From the NCBI GenBank assembly GCA_031763025.1, contig JASSKH010000017.1, positions 8,658,254 to 8,722,253 on the forward strand: a stretch of 64,000 nucleotides of DNA, given 5' to 3'. Numbering within the stretch: the first letter of the stretch is position 1; each line of letters begins with the position of its first letter. This stretch comes from Macrocystis pyrifera (lineage: Eukaryota > Sar > Phaeophyceae > Laminariales > Laminariaceae). The notes below the pieces were generated by a model that searched no databases, was not told where the DNA came from, and was given only the letters and a program-made list of their open reading frames with translations. Positions 9,861-21,680 of this stretch are shown in pieces. The position numbers were made by a program, and so were the translations under genes.

Positions 9861-10739
9861 ACCGTCACGCCTCTATCGTCGACTGCCCTTTCGGAAGTGC
9901 TGAATATCACGGCCGTATATGGGGACATAAACGCGCCCAACGTACCATGCGGCGGCGAAAATCGAGTGTCAACCATTCAATCGGCCAAACTCACCGCCGG
10001 CGGACATGTAACAAATTGGTCGCACGCACAGCGAACGCACGTGTAACGATGTTACACTTGGCAGCGACCACAGAATCGCTACGACAGCGTACAAATAGGG
10101 CTGCACATACCCTCGTTTCGCTGGGGCGTAGAGTACATACCTGGTAGTAAAAGAAGAACGGGCTGCTCAACATGAAATCGTATCCGAAACACTCCTCAGT
10201 ACTGCGGGCCACACTCGATTATTTCTCACCAGGTATGCGCGAGCGGGTACTATCGTTCGATGAATTTTTAACGAATAAGCACGCCCGAAACCACGCAACG
10301 GGCGAAGTTGAGTGTTAACCTTTCAATCGGTCAAAGTCACAGCTGGCGTAGCTTCAATGCATTTACCCAATACGACGGCGTAAAGGCTACTACTCGCGAG
10401 TGTTCAGCGTCCACATCAAAATTCATCATGCCCGGAACGTTCGTGCGCGCTGTGTACCGAATTCGGCCCTCTAGTACTTCGTTCAGAGGGTATATACGTT
10501 GCAGTACAGCAGCATCCCTGCGCAAAGGTTCTCTGCTAAGACGTTTGCGGCCAGCGCCCACTAGTGACGGTATATCAGGCATTCGGCAGTATATACATTA
10601 CGGCTAATGACAGACCTACAGCAAGTATATCTAAGGTCCCAGCCTCGACGTATATAGATGACGACCCAAGGGTGACACACCGATTAATTCGACAACGGAG
10701 GCTGGGCGTGAAGGCCTGACCGCGCCCGCAGGGTTACAC
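9861..10739. other. No gene recognised
   Basis: Two local similarities stand out: TCAACCATTCAATCGGCCAAACTCAC (9969) and TTAACCTTTCAATCGGTCAAAGTCAC (10315), a diverged duplication ~345 bp apart. The 145-codon ORF at 9710-10147 has no family pattern. Confidence 0.4.
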
Positions 10740-12773
10740 CCCGAAGGGGGGAAAACAAGCGACGGCTGCTCGGCAGTACGGCCACAGCAAGAAAGCAGGG
10801 TTTAATCCCCGACGAACACGGTGTAGTGCAACGGGTTGGACCCCCCGCGGTCGAATTCGACGGGTTGAATCCCAGGACCGCGACTATCAAGACATTAGGG
10901 AGTAGGCACCGGGGCACGTTGAGGTGCTTACCCCTGCCAATTCGATAGCGAGCGATGCGATAGTGAGAAGGGACAAACGAGCGACGGCTGGTTGGCACTA
11001 CGGCCATAGCAAGCAAACAGGGTTTAATCCCCGACGAACACGGTCGAATACGACGAATTGAATCCCCGGACCGCGACTACCGTAGTAGACAGGCATCGTG
11101 GCACGCTGAGGTGCTTACTCCTGCCGATTCGATAGCGAGAGATGCGAAGGGACAAACGAGCGACGGCTGGTTGGCTCTACGTCCACAACAAGCAAACAGG
11201 GTTTAATGCGGGACGAACGCAGTCGAATACAACGAATCCCCGGACCGCGACTATTAGACATTAGGGAGTAGGCGCCGTGGCAAGCTGAGGTGCTTACCCC
11301 TGCCAATTCGATAACGAGAGATGCGATAGTGAGAAGGGACAAACGAGCGACGGCTGGTTGGCACTACGGCCACAGCAAGCAAACAGGGTTTAATCCCCGA
11401 CGAACACGGTCGAATACGACGAGTTGAATCCCCGGACCGCGACTACCGTAGTAGACATTAGGGAGTAGGCGCCGTGGCACGCTGAGGTGCTTACTCTTGC
11501 CGACTCGATAGCGAGAGATGCGATAGCGAGCAGGGACAAACGAGCGACGGCTGGTTGGCACTACGGCCACAGCAAGCAAACAGGATTTAACCCCGGACGA
11601 ACGCCGTCGAAGACAACGGGTTGAATCCCCGGACCGCGTCTACCGTAGTAGACATTAAGGAGTAGGCGCCGTGGCACGTTGAGGCGCTTACCCCTGCCGA
11701 TTCGATAACGAGAGATGCGATAGTGAGAAGGGACAAACGAGCGACGGCTGGTTGGCACTACGGCCACAGCAAGCAAACAGGGTTTAATCCCCGACGAACA
11801 CGGTCGAATACGACGAGTTGAATCCCCGGACCGCGACTACCGTAGTAGACATTAGGGAGTAGGCGCCGTGGCACGTTGAGGCGCTTACCCCTGCCAATTC
11901 GATAACGAGAGATACGATAATGATATGGGACAAACGAGCGACGGCTGGTTGGCACTACGGCCACAGCAAGCAAACAGGGTTTAATCCCCGACGAACACGG
12001 TCGAATACGACGAGTTGAATCCCCGGACCGCGACTACCGTAGTAGACATTAGGGAGTAGGCGCCGTGGCACGCTGAGGTGCTTACTCTTGCCGACTCGAT
12101 AGCGAGAGATGCGATAGCGAGCAGGGACAAACGAGCGACGGCTGGTTGGCACTACGGCCACAGCAAGCAAACAGGATTTAACCCCGGACGAACGCCGTCG
12201 AAGACAACGGGTTGAATCCCCGGACCGCGTCTACCGTAGTAGACATTAGGGAGTAGGCGCCGTGGCACGTTGAGGCGCTTACCCCTGCCGATTCGATAAC
12301 GAGAGATACGATAATGATATGGGACAAACGAGCGACGGCTGGTTGGCACTACGGCCACAGCAAGCAAACAGGGTTTATTCCCCGACGAACGCGGTCGAAT
12401 ACGACGGGTTGAATCCCCGGACCGCAACAAGTAGACATTAGGGAGTAGGCACCGTGGCACGTTGAGGTACTTACTCCTGCCGATTCGATAACGAGAGGTG
12501 CGATAGTGAGAAGGGACAAACTAACGACGGCCAGTTGACACTACGGCCACAGCAAGCAAACAGGATTTAATCCCGGACGAACGCGGTCGAATACAACGAG
12601 TCGAATCCCCGGACCGCAACTAGTAAACCTTAGGGAGTAAGCACCGTGGCACGTTGAGGTACTTACTCCGGCCGATTCGATAATGAGAGATACGATAATG
12701 AGAACGGACAAACGAGCGACGGCCAGTTGGCTCTACGGCCACAACAAGCAAACAGGGTTTAATCCCCCCCGAC
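10740..12773 (+). repeat. 197-bp satellite array with 591-bp higher-order repeat
   Basis: About 11 head-to-tail units, each carrying ACAAACGAGCGACGGCTGGT, GGCACTACGGCCACAGCAAG, GGTTTAATCCCC and GAATCCCCGGACCGCG. The GACGGCTGG phase falls at about 10763, 10983, 11162, 11349, 11546, 11743, 11940, 12137, 12334, 12525 and 12720, so the central units are exactly 197 bp and the outer ones 179-220 bp. The 71-residue minus-strand translation of the unit at 11364-11579 is identical to that at 11955-12170 while the two between differ, which indicates a 3-unit (591-bp) higher-order period. The 71-codon ORFs recur in a different frame each unit because 197 is not a multiple of three; they are not genes. 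Confidence 0.95.
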
Positions 12774-12795
12774 AAAAAAAAAAAAAAAAAAAAAA
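12774..12795. repeat. Poly(A) tract ending the satellite
   Basis: 22 A directly after a satellite unit broken inside GGTTTAATCCCCCCCGAC. Confidence 0.85.
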
Positions 12796-13035
12796 GCGTT
12801 CTACGATCGAGGTTAACCCTATTTTCTGGAGCTCTTCACTTAAGGAGCTCCATACCCTGCCTTAACCCTGATTTAATATATATATCACGTTGAATCTCGA
12901 TGAATACTCCCATGGCCCAAGTATATTAAGAAGTCAATTTCGAAACAAGATTGGCATTCCGACGATTTTGGGCCAAGGAACCCCCGTTAAGCAGAAAAAA
13001 CGTTTAGCGGAAATGTTTCACTTCTAACCTAGAAC

Positions 13036-13145
13036 GCGTCCGAGCGGGGTCGAATACACCGGGTTGAATCCCCGGACCGCGGCTAGTAGACATTCGGGAG
13101 AGGCACCGTCGCACCTTGAGGTGCTTACTCCTGCTGGCGGTTCTG
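13036..13145 (+). repeat. Detached satellite fragment
   Basis: GGGTCGAATACACCGGGTTG, AATCCCCGGACCGCGGCTAG and the GGCACCGTCGCACCTTGAGG part of a 197-bp unit, ~260 bp beyond the array. More decayed fragments (GGGTTAAATCCCC, GGTTCAACCCCGG) follow to ~13420. Confidence 0.7.
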
Positions 13146-13501
13146 GCCATGCGGCCCCAGTAAGCACGCTGGGGTCAATCTCCAACGCGCACGAGCGAGC
13201 ACATAGGGTTACACCTCCGAGCTGCTATCGATACGACGGCAGCCCACCGCAACTCACATACTCGGCCAGTCCTAGGTTACAACCCCGATCACGGAAATAG
13301 GGTTAAATCCCCGACACGTTCGAGCACAGGGTGACATTACGGCCACCACGAGCGAGCAGGGTTTGTTTTCCAACCATGCAAGGTTATTACGTACACTGCG
13401 GTCTCACGGTTCAACCCCGGTGGACAACTACGCGCGAGGCATCGACGAACGAAATCGTGCTGACACGAACCACCATTTCGTAGTGGAGTATACTCTCTGA
13501 G

Positions 13502-13529
13502 AAAAAAAAAAAAAAAAAAAAAAAAAAAA
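13502..13529. repeat. Poly(A) tract
   Basis: 28 consecutive A. Confidence 0.9.
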
Positions 13530-15102
13530 CGGGTTTTAGCCTATTCAAGGTGTACGTACCCGGACGCGGGGTCAAACATTCAGCGGCCGTAGGCGCCGTT
13601 GGACCGGACTTTTTTGTTTTTTTTTTTGTTTTTTGTTTTTGCTAAGAAAGAGCGCGAGGACCGCGAGGAACAATAAGGACGGTGCCATCGATGGAAACCA
13701 TGCCTGCCTAAAAAACGACGGGGGATTCGTGTATCGTATGGCGGTTCAGGAGAGCGAGGACAGCGGGGCGTGTTTGTGGCCGGAATAGCCACGAGAGCGG
13801 TGGCGACGGTAATACTAAGGGACGGTGACTTGTCAACGCACGAGAGGATAGAGTGCGATGACACCGGAGGACGGTCACACATAGAGTAAGGGGAGTAGCG
13901 CGACGGCTGACTCTCAATCGCACGACACGTACATATAAGCGGGGCGTACCATGATCGATAAGGTCGCCGTCGCCGGCTGCGAGAAATAGGGACGGGGATG
14001 CAACACTTGACGAACGGTAGCACAGGAATAACAGAAGGCTGGGCTATGCATAGCGACCTGTACGCGACAGCACAGGTGAATCGACGCCAGGAGTGCGCCA
14101 GCTTTCGCGACACGATAAGCGGCGATGTGGAACTGTAACGGGAACAGCGGGAGCGTAAGGTGCTGGCGTTAATACAAGGGGGGAACGTGCACGGGCCACG
14201 CACCTGGCGACTAATATGACGAGTCGCGGCGTAATCCCACTTTCATGTACACAGTTAGAATATACATACCGGTATATAGTGGCAAAACAATATAAAATAA
14301 GAAGTACATGTCGTATACACGCGAGTCCTCGAGCGCATACGCGAACACGTTGACACACGCACAGAAAAAACAGCGAGCGCACGAACCAGTATATTTTGCA
14401 TCCGTGACACTTATTTTGACCGATCAAGTCTATATCACATATAATCGACAACTGTTTCACGTCTGTACCCGCGTGGTAGAAACTGTACGGAATATAAATA
14501 TATGTATATATATCATACTACTGATATTCATAGATCGTCAATCCGAAGTGTCGTTGCAATTGATTGCCCTTACGTCCGCCATGTCTCTCGGCGGGTGCGT
14601 CTGGTCACAGTCGCATCGAACCTACGTTAGCTTCAAGTACATCGCAACCCACGGTAGTGAGTGGTGCACCGTATCTCAGGTGCCTGTAATTGCTTGCTAT
14701 AACAAACATAATTGTACATCGTGCCGTATCAAGCGTGGTAGGATCTGCCAGCGTATGGCTCGTGACCCTATCACGTAGGCACCGAGAAGTAGGTTTCTCG
14801 TTCCCATTTTCCCCAAATCTGAAAGTCGAGGAACAAATGGGATGAGGGGGCGAGGACCAAGCGAAACGTAGAAAACATGCCGACTGTGGCAGACGTTATG
14901 CGTGCTTCACTAGACGAAAGCGTATGGTATCTACGGTGGGGGGCGGGCTGCGGTATCTGAGAAAATATAGTGTTGGAGACCACCTACATAAACGCTCCGC
15001 CTTTGTCGCCCCCCAAGCACGACACAAGCGTATGTTAGTTCCGGAAGAACCGCACGGAGACACGCTACAACACTGCGTGCCGACAACCAGGTAAACGCGT
15101 TC
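13530..15102. other. No gene recognised
   Basis: Holds a T-rich (TTTTTTG)n patch at 13608-13640, long but motif-free ORFs on the minus strand (207 codons ending 13580; 138 codons ending 14044) and a 156-codon plus ORF at 14308-14778 with one hydrophobic stretch. Composition and overlapping open frames on both strands argue against any of these being genes. Confidence 0.4.
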
Positions 15103-15794
15103 CGGGTGCATCACACCGCGATCGCATACCTCAGCGCGTATCACCGTCGGAGGGGTCTGGAAAATCGTACACGACGTTCCCACGGGACAACCAACGGTAG
15201 CAGAACCCCTAATCAACTAGGCTACAAGTTTGGGGACAATAAGGAATAGAAAGCACCCGCAAAAAGGATACGCATCAAACGAGCGACGACATTGAGATAA
15301 GAGAAGGGTCAACAAGTATGGGTGTGATCTCATGCCGCAGCAGAGAGAGGCCTCATTGATCCCAAACTATATACGAATTAACGTACGACGCGATGTTACA
15401 ACAGTAATCTGGACCAGAAAAGAGGGGACGCCAGCAGGGTGGATCCCTTTTCGGGAAAGCCTCCTTGTTGTATGGGGAGACAGTGATTGAGTATCACTCC
15501 GTGAGCGATATCGCAGCTCTACAACAGCACGACAAAGTAGAAAGAGGCTAGGAAAAAACAGACCATCCCGCCCGCCCATCGTTGGTAGCGAGGTGTACCG
15601 TCGACAACGACATCAGTTTTGTTAGTGTTTATTTTACCGGGGTACCTACTCTCTGCGACGAGGTGCCGCGTTGATTGCCAGACAACCAACGCGGGAGTAG
15701 TAACCCTGGGTGAGAGTCTCCGGCTGGTCGCAGCAGGAGGCCTCATTGATCCCAAACTATATACGAATTAACGTACGACGCGATGTTACAACAG
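15103..15794 (+). repeat. Modular repeat, copy B (alpha part + tail + head + beta + tail)
   Basis: A 57-bp tail (AGGCCTCATTGATCCCAAAC... to GATGTTACAACAG) occurs at ~15350-15406 and again at ~15738-15794. Between them lie the head (15402-15562) and a beta module (ACCATCCCGCCCGCCC to GGTCGCAGCAGG). Left of the first tail is the end of the alpha module (CGGGTGCATCACACCGCG onward). The whole block is the inverse of 34215-34910. Confidence 0.8.
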
Positions 15795-15990
15795 AAATCT
15801 AGCTTGCCAATACAAGAGCAATTATCCGTGGCAAACCGGGACATGGGACGAGTACTGCTGCTGCAGTGAACGATTTTGAAGCTGGTAACGGTGTGCACCA
15901 GTATCCTTTCTGTTGCTGTTGCTTGATTGCGATCGAAAAACCCACGTAGTATATCTCTACTCCCGGCCCGTCGATCCTCCCAACTGCTGT

Positions 15991-16158
<168 letters not shown>

Positions 16159-16607
16159 TCGGCCAAGCTCCCCGCACTCCCAGCACCGCCGCCCGACAGC
16201 ATATCCTGGCCCACTTTTTCCTCCTCCTTCCCCAGAGGTGGGCATGCTACCGAGTTGCTCGTTCTTGCGTAGCTGTTGTTACTGCTGTCGTGTTCACTTC
16301 TACTGCTTGGCGCCAAACTCGCCCCGCTGGTTCTACCTGAAAAACCAGGCATCACCGCCCGGCTTGGGCCCGCGGTGGCCCTGTCATCGCTGTTATCGCT
16401 AGGTTGCATAAACCTACATGGCCTAGGTGCTTTCCTCTGTGGCCTTGGGGTTGATTGGCTCATGCTTGCTCTGTGACGACGAGAGTGCCGGCTGGTGTTG
16501 TGTGGGAGTGGGGGTCGTTTTAAAAAAAATATGGAAAATCACGACAAAAACAACTCCGCCCTCGATAAAGAATGCCCATCGCATTTTTCAGGAAATCCAG
16601 ATCAAGA
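16159..16607. other. Right flank inside the TIR segment, no gene
   Basis: GC-rich to ~16500, then AT-rich (GGAAAATCACGACAAAAAC) towards the right TIR. No conserved ORF. Confidence 0.5.
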
Positions 16608-16651
16608 ATTTGGAAAATTTGGAAATTTTGACGCTTCGATTAGAACGGCCC
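16608..16651 (-). repeat. Right terminal inverted repeat
   Basis: ATTTGGAAAATTTGGAAA (16608-16625) then TTTTGACGCTTCGATTAG and AACGGCCC, inverse of the left TIR at 4835-4878. Confidence 0.7.
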
Positions 16652-16654
16652 TTT

Positions 16655-16710
16655 AACCAACCTACACAGCCTCGCAACACCTAACCAACCTACACAGCCT
16701 CGCAACACGT
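16655..16710 (+). repeat. 28-bp tandem duplication
   Basis: Two copies of AACCAACCTACACAGCCTCG plus CAACAC(C/G)T, directly outside the right TIR and upstream of the RT half of the LINE. Confidence 0.9.
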
Positions 16711-16715
16711 CTGGC

Positions 16716-19121
16716 ATGGTTGAGTTTTTTACCACAACTGTCATGAATGCTGTTGAGAAAGAGATGCCACCTCCACCACGTCGCCACCGCCGAAACGGTT
16801 GTTGTGAGACTCCCGAAACGTTGGCCGCTTTCAAAGTAGCATGGACAGCGAGGGAGGATGCGAGACAGCTCTTGCGTGTCTACCCCCGAGATAGTACAGC
16901 GTGGAAGAAGTTGAGATCCGCCTGTGCGAATCTACAAGAAGTGGTCGCCGCAGGAGTCAAATGCGTATTGTGAAGAGTACCACCACGCTGAAACCGAGAG
17001 ATTCCTCGCGATTTCCGATCAACGAGGGTTCTACAAGCATCTGAAGAGTACGGTTGGGTTGCAAGGCACGAAAGCGAGGGGTGAACAGTTTATCGTGGAC
17101 GAGGATGGCACGCTGTTGCGGGATCAAGCGCGAATTTGTGAAAGATGGGCGGGGCACTATCACAAACTATTGAACACGAAATCGCTGAAACTTGACCCCA
17201 CGATCATCGGCCTTGTGCCACCACGACCGCTGAAACTATCCCTTGGAAATGAATTATCCATGGACGAGATGATGGAAGCAGTGAAGGGTATGTCAAACTG
17301 CAAAGCCGTTGGACCAGATGGTCTCCCGGTCGAAGTACTGAAACTTGACCACCCCGCTTTCGTGCAGTATTTTCACAGTATCCTTGTTAACGTTTGGGTA
17401 ACGGGAGAAGTCCCCCAGCAATGGAAAGATGCGATCATAAAAACCCTTCAAAAAAAGAAGGATAGAACTGATTGCAACAACTACAGAGGAATTTCGCTTG
17501 TTGCTAACGCAGGCAAGGTGTTGCTGAAAACCGTTGCGTCCCGTCTAAGCACCTACCGCGAGACCGAGCATATACTTCCTGAAGAACAGTGCAGCTTCCG
17601 CCCCGCACGGTCGACAGTCGATATGCTGTTTGTCGTGCGCCGGTTGCGGAGCTCGGACAGCAGAAATAAACCCCCCTGTACATGTGCTTCATTGACCTGC
17701 AGAAAGCGTACGACTCTGTCGACCGAGAACTGTTGTGGGAGGTACTCACACGCCTTGGTGTACCAACCAAGATGCTCACAATCATTCGCAATTTTCACGA
17801 AGGCATGCGGGCTCGTGTGCGTGCGGATGACGGTGAACACTCGGACTGGTTCAATGTAACCCAGGGGCTGCGGCAAGGCTGCGTACTATCGCCGTTACTG
17901 TTCAACGTGTTCTTCGCCGCTGCGATACACATCGTGCTGGTACGAATGCATCGTAAGGGATTTGGTTCATCTCGAAGAGGACAGGGTTGTCGGAAAAGAG
18001 GAACCGTTGGCATGCGTGCAAAGGGCTGTGTGGGGCATGTTGTATGCAGACGACGCAGGAATAGTCTCGAAGTCGGCGGAAGGCCTTGCAAGAATGATGA
18101 TAGCCATCGCAACTGTCTCCGAAGCAGTAGGTCTCACGGCGTCCGAAAAGAAGACAGAGACGATGCTCCTACGAACACCGGATCAGACGTTTACCACCTC
18201 ACCGCTCGCGATCGAAGCTGCAGGCCAGAAGTATAAACAGACGACCCAGTTTTTGTACCTAGGAGGCATTATCCACGAGAACGCTGACCCCTCCTTCGAA
18301 ATCGAGCGACGAATCCGTCTGATGCGGGCATGCCTCAAACGGTATGGTCCGGAACTGTACGATAGGACGAACGCACCGCTTAGTCTGAAAGTCCGGATGC
18401 TGAAGGCCGAGGTGATTGAGACCTTGCTGTACGATTGCATGACGTGGACCCTCAATGCGGACCACTTCGCCAAGCTTCGATCAGCCCACCACGAAGTCCT
18501 TCTGCGAGTCATTGGCTTCCAGCACCGACTACGCACCGACCACACCACCCTCTCGTACGCGAAGTCGCTCAGGATAACACGATGCGAAAGTATCGAAACA
18601 ACCATCCGTAAACGGCGACTCTTCTTTGCGGGGGCTCTGTGGTGCGGCAACACGAGGGGCGATTGCCCAGTCTGTTGGTGTTCGGGACGATCGCTGGTGG
18701 GGAGAGCCCGAAACTAGGCGGGCAGCTCAAGACTTGGCCTGGGGCCATTGCTGAGGACCTTAGAGTGTTCAAAGCCACCGAGGGATCAACGGAAGACTCC
18801 CCCTTAGTCTTTGGAGTTGGGACCGCACTGTTGCCCACTGCAGCAAACCAGACGGGAAAGTGGTACAGGGGAATCCTCGAAGCAGCTGAACAGTTCATGG
18901 GCAGGTGGCACGAGGCTGAGGCAAAGCTGAGTAGACAGCGCCGCGCCTCCGCTGCGGGTAGTGTTAAATGGAACGGGGGGAGGGGTAACAGCAGGAGGGG
19001 TAGAAGGAACACCGTATATGTGTATGGGGTCAGGGGGGGGAACGGGAGGAGTAGAAGGGAAACCGCGGTAGAAGAGAGTAGCAGAGAGACCGCAGACAGG
19101 GTAGCAAGGTACCAGGTCGAA
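16716..19121 (+). pseudogene. LINE reverse transcriptase
   Basis: RNA-dependent DNA polymerase of a non-LTR retrotransposon that primes on nicked target DNA. Visible RT motifs: [13 protein letters not shown] (~17305), [15 protein letters not shown] (~17490), [15 protein letters not shown] (~17584), [17 protein letters not shown] with the first catalytic Asp (~17690), [17 protein letters not shown] (~17858) and YADDAG with the catalytic Asp pair (18042-18059). Thumb and C-terminal parts follow (LYLGGIIHENAD; RQHEGRLPSLLVFGTIAGG). The frame shifts at least four times: near 16950 (before the ...YHHAETERF segment), ~17640, ~17950 (a ~13-bp loss relative to the second copy) and ~18630. It is therefore dead. 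Closest group is unresolved; an APE-type LINE with a short simple-repeat tail could be RTE- or Jockey-like. Confidence 0.9.
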
Positions 19122-19740
19122 TAATAGGTTGGACGTTCCTTTGCTACTCGTACCGCCAACTGCTGCGGCCGTTCGGTATGTATTGGCTTGGTGCTTTGAT
19201 TTTTTCCCATGACTTGACTTTTTCCTATATTTCCCCCTTCTTATTCTTATGAAAGAAGTACTACATAGTGGGTGGATGACGAGCGTATTTTAGCCCACTC
19301 ATTCTTTCTCGTTTTACTTAGTTAAGTGTTCCCCGGGATGCATATTTCCCTTTTTCCTTCCCGTTTCTTCCCCCTTGCACGTCCTTTTTGGCTCATGCTC
19401 GGTGCATGTGTCTGAGCTTTGGCTTCCCATTTTATTTATCTCTTTGGGATTCTTCTCCTTTTCTTTTTCTGTTTCTTTTCTGTATGGTTTCTCCGTTGCC
19501 TCTCTTTCTTTATGGTGTATTTTGGTTGCTGGCGTATGTATGTATGTTGTGTCGGCCGCACCTAGTGCCAACGCATGGTATTGAGTAGGCTGTTAATGCA
19601 GTACGGTGTGTTATCTCTGTGTCGTAGTCTGTGACCACAGAGCTCGTATCTTTCTAGGGTGAAGAATCAGCACGGACACTGGACTTGCTGGATGTCGACG
19701 AGTAGAAGAACGGTTTAATATGAAGAACACACACACAACA
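19122..19740 (+). other. LINE 3' UTR, reference copy
   Basis: Order of blocks: GTTGGACGTTCCTTTGC, GCCGTTCGGTATGTATTGGC, pyrimidine tracts, GGTTGCTGGCGTATGTATG, TGTCGGCCGCACCTAGTGC, GTCTGTGACCACAGAGCTCG, GAAGAATCAGCACGGACAC and the terminal AACACACAC. A small stem (TCTGT-GACC-ACAGA) lies ~120 bp from the end in every copy and is a candidate RT recognition structure. Confidence 0.75.
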
Positions 19741-19745
19741 CACAC

Positions 19746-20290
19746 ACTCGTCGACATCCAGCACAACCAGTGTCCGTGCCGATTCTTCAGTCCTAGAGAG
19801 CTACAAATTTTGTGGTCACAAAGCTACGCCACAGGGATACTACGATGCCACGTATGAAATGCATGCCATGTCGTCATACTGCGTACGACAGGCACGACAT
19901 ACACATTCCATGACCTAGAGAAACGAAACGAAACAAAGAGAAAAAAAACAAACAAAGAAGACAATTCGAAAGAGAAAAAGAAACAAAATATATATATATA
20001 TATATTATGTAAGAAACTAACCTTCGTCCCCCCCCCACAGGGGATCTGGCAGACAGTTGAAAAAAAACGAACTGGAAAAAAAAAGGAAAAAGAAGAAAAC
20101 ACGTCGTCGTCAACAGAGTAGACTGAGAACCAAGGGAAAGTAACAGGCAAATCAAACAAAGCACAAAGCCTTCTCCAGGTAGCTGCAGCAGTTATGGTAC
20201 GAGTAGCACAGCCAGGGTCTTCTTGCTGGTCCGCCTGGTACCTTGCTACCCTGTCTGCCACCTCCGTCCAGCGTTCGTCAACTATGCCCG
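19746..20290 (-). mobile_element. Diverged LINE 3' end, inverted
   Basis: Begins 5 bp after the end of the previous LINE with the inverted tail (CACACACTCGTCGACATCC), keeps the ACCAGTGTCCGTGC and GTGGTCACA blocks, and ends with GCAGCAGTTATGGTACGAG and TACCTTGCTACCCTGTCTGC. Identity is clearly lower than among the other copies, so it is a second subfamily. The pair forms a ~1.1-kb inverted repeat meeting tail to tail. Confidence 0.75.
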
Positions 20291-20622
20291 GCCCCTCGGC
20301 GTCAGAAAATACGAAACAAGCAAGGCAAGCTCGTCATCCACCCACGCCACACGACTCCTTCAATAAGCTTTATCAACCGGAGAAAGGAAGAGAGAGCTTG
20401 GAAAAGAATGGACAGGTCACAAAAAAACTCTTCACGTCGTATTATGTACCAGGTATCAGGTACCCGAGGGTATATCATGTATGGTACGAGAAGAGCTGCA
20501 GCGTGTCGCTCCAAAAGGACGAAGGAGTACACAACAAAAGACACCACGACGAGTGCTCGAGCAGCAGTGCACAAACCGGTGCGTGAGGGTGAGGGGGAAT
20601 TACTGGTGGACTCTCCGCCTCG
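20291..20622. other. No recognisable feature
   Basis: GTACCAGGTATCAGGTACCC (~20446) is a notable palindrome-rich spot; no gene identified. Confidence 0.4.
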
Positions 20623-20711
20623 ATGGCTGACAGCTCGCAAGTGCAGCCCCTACCGGGCCTAGTTGAAGGTGGATCTGCTGATCGTGATGCGGCTGCTGGC
20701 GTTACTGACCC

Positions 20712-20743
<32 letters not shown>

Positions 20744-21006
20744 ATTCTGCTGCTGCTACTACTGCTGCTGTTGTGGTGCAAGATGTTCCCATCCACAACC
20801 ATCGAGCCCGATCGCGGCTGTCCCACGCCCCCGCGATGCCACGGCAGACAACAGCATTCGCTCTGCACACGATCGTCGACGCCTCGTGGACAGTACGACC
20901 CATACGCTGCAGATATGCCTCCCGATTCGCTTGCGCATTTTTTTTTTCTTTTTGCCCTTGGCCGAGGTTCGTTCTGGTTTGTTCGAATTGCCCATCAAGA
21001 AATTGA
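20623..21006 (+). CDS. Hypothetical Ala-rich N-terminal exon
   Basis: The ATG at 20623 opens 127 codons. Residues ~24-50 are Ala-rich, encoded by a GCT/CTG tract (20719-20777), then VVVQDVPIHNHRARSRLSH. The tail past residue ~95 is Phe/Cys-rich and looks like read-through of a T-rich intron. The ORF at 35536-35868 has the same plan: Asp/Ser-rich start, Ala run, then VQVASVPN. This hints that both are first exons of one repeat-derived family. No domain is recognisable and a fortuitous ORF is quite possible. Confidence 0.25.
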
Positions 21007-21109
21007 TTGTCATGGTCCCGCAAAGTGACCAAAAAGGGGTGATTTTTCACCAGATCGTTCTCTACGGATACTGTGTCGATTCGAGCGGGGTTTGTTTTGC
21101 TGTATGCCG

Positions 21110-21680
21110 CAGATCCCAATGCAGAGTATCAGAATCGAAATCGAAAATCGAAAATCGAATTGATAAAAAACAAGGCGCTGATTGGTCCGGGGTCAAAACA
21201 TTTGCTCTCCCCGAATTCGGAAAATTAATAATTCCTCCAAAAAAAACAATTACATGTTTTTGTTTAGTTGTGGTTGTTCTCACATTAACTATCCCCCTTC
21301 GTTTTTTAGGTTTCGAGAAGATGAACGATTTACAACCCACTGCCAAAATAAAAAAGTTGACGGCTGGGAATCGAAAAGGAAATTGAAAGCACGAACAGCA
21401 ACAATTCAGCTCGTCCTACTGGTCAGCGCAGCCACGTCAAAATATCACACCAAGACTGCCGTACACAGCATCCAACCCACAGCTAGCACGGCAACAAAGC
21501 CACGCAGACCCCCCGTAAACAGCCAGCAGGCGAACCACAACACCAGCCCAGACGTTCTCGGGCCTTTGTTTCCCGGCGTTCGAGCCAAAGCGAACATAGT
21601 TGAGGAAAATTCAGGATGATACCCACGAGAACGAGGTTGGAACTTCGTTCTCAGTATAATTTCAAATTTGATCTCGGGGC
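21110..21680 (+). repeat. Dispersed repeat G, longest copy
   Basis: Blocks GAATCGAAATCGAAAATCGA, GAGAAGATGAACGATTTACA, AGTTGACGGCTGGGAATCGA, ACAGCCAGCAGGCGAACCAC and GGCCTTTGTTTCCCGGCGTT recur at 29505-29760 (first part) and 32490-32700 (second part). In this copy they are contiguous. Confidence 0.7.

Larger units (their letters stand above)
16652..19740 (+). mobile_element. 3' half of LINE copy 1 (RT plus 3' UTR)
   Basis: Contains the RT-bearing C-terminal half of the LINE ORF followed by the complete 3' UTR and its (AC)n-type tail (GAAGAACACACACACAAC). It begins right outside the right TIR. With the endonuclease half at 2846-4834 it would make a full element of about 4.5 kb. Confidence 0.8.

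Noticed and set aside
10684..12460. Series of 71-codon minus-strand ORFs with near-identical proteins
   Set aside because: They are read-outs of the 197-bp satellite unit; the frame rotates each unit because 197 is not divisible by three.
10740..12773. CRISPR-like array
   Set aside because: Units are full-length tandem copies of 197 bp with no unique spacers, in a eukaryotic context.
13580..14203. 207-codon minus-strand ORF
   Set aside because: Arg/Ser/Pro-rich with no motif, with partly open frames on the other strand and a T-tract tail; likely chance.
14308..14778. 156-codon plus-strand ORF with a hydrophobic stretch
   Set aside because: No motif, no splice or promoter context, and the hydrophobic part follows from an ATA-rich tract.
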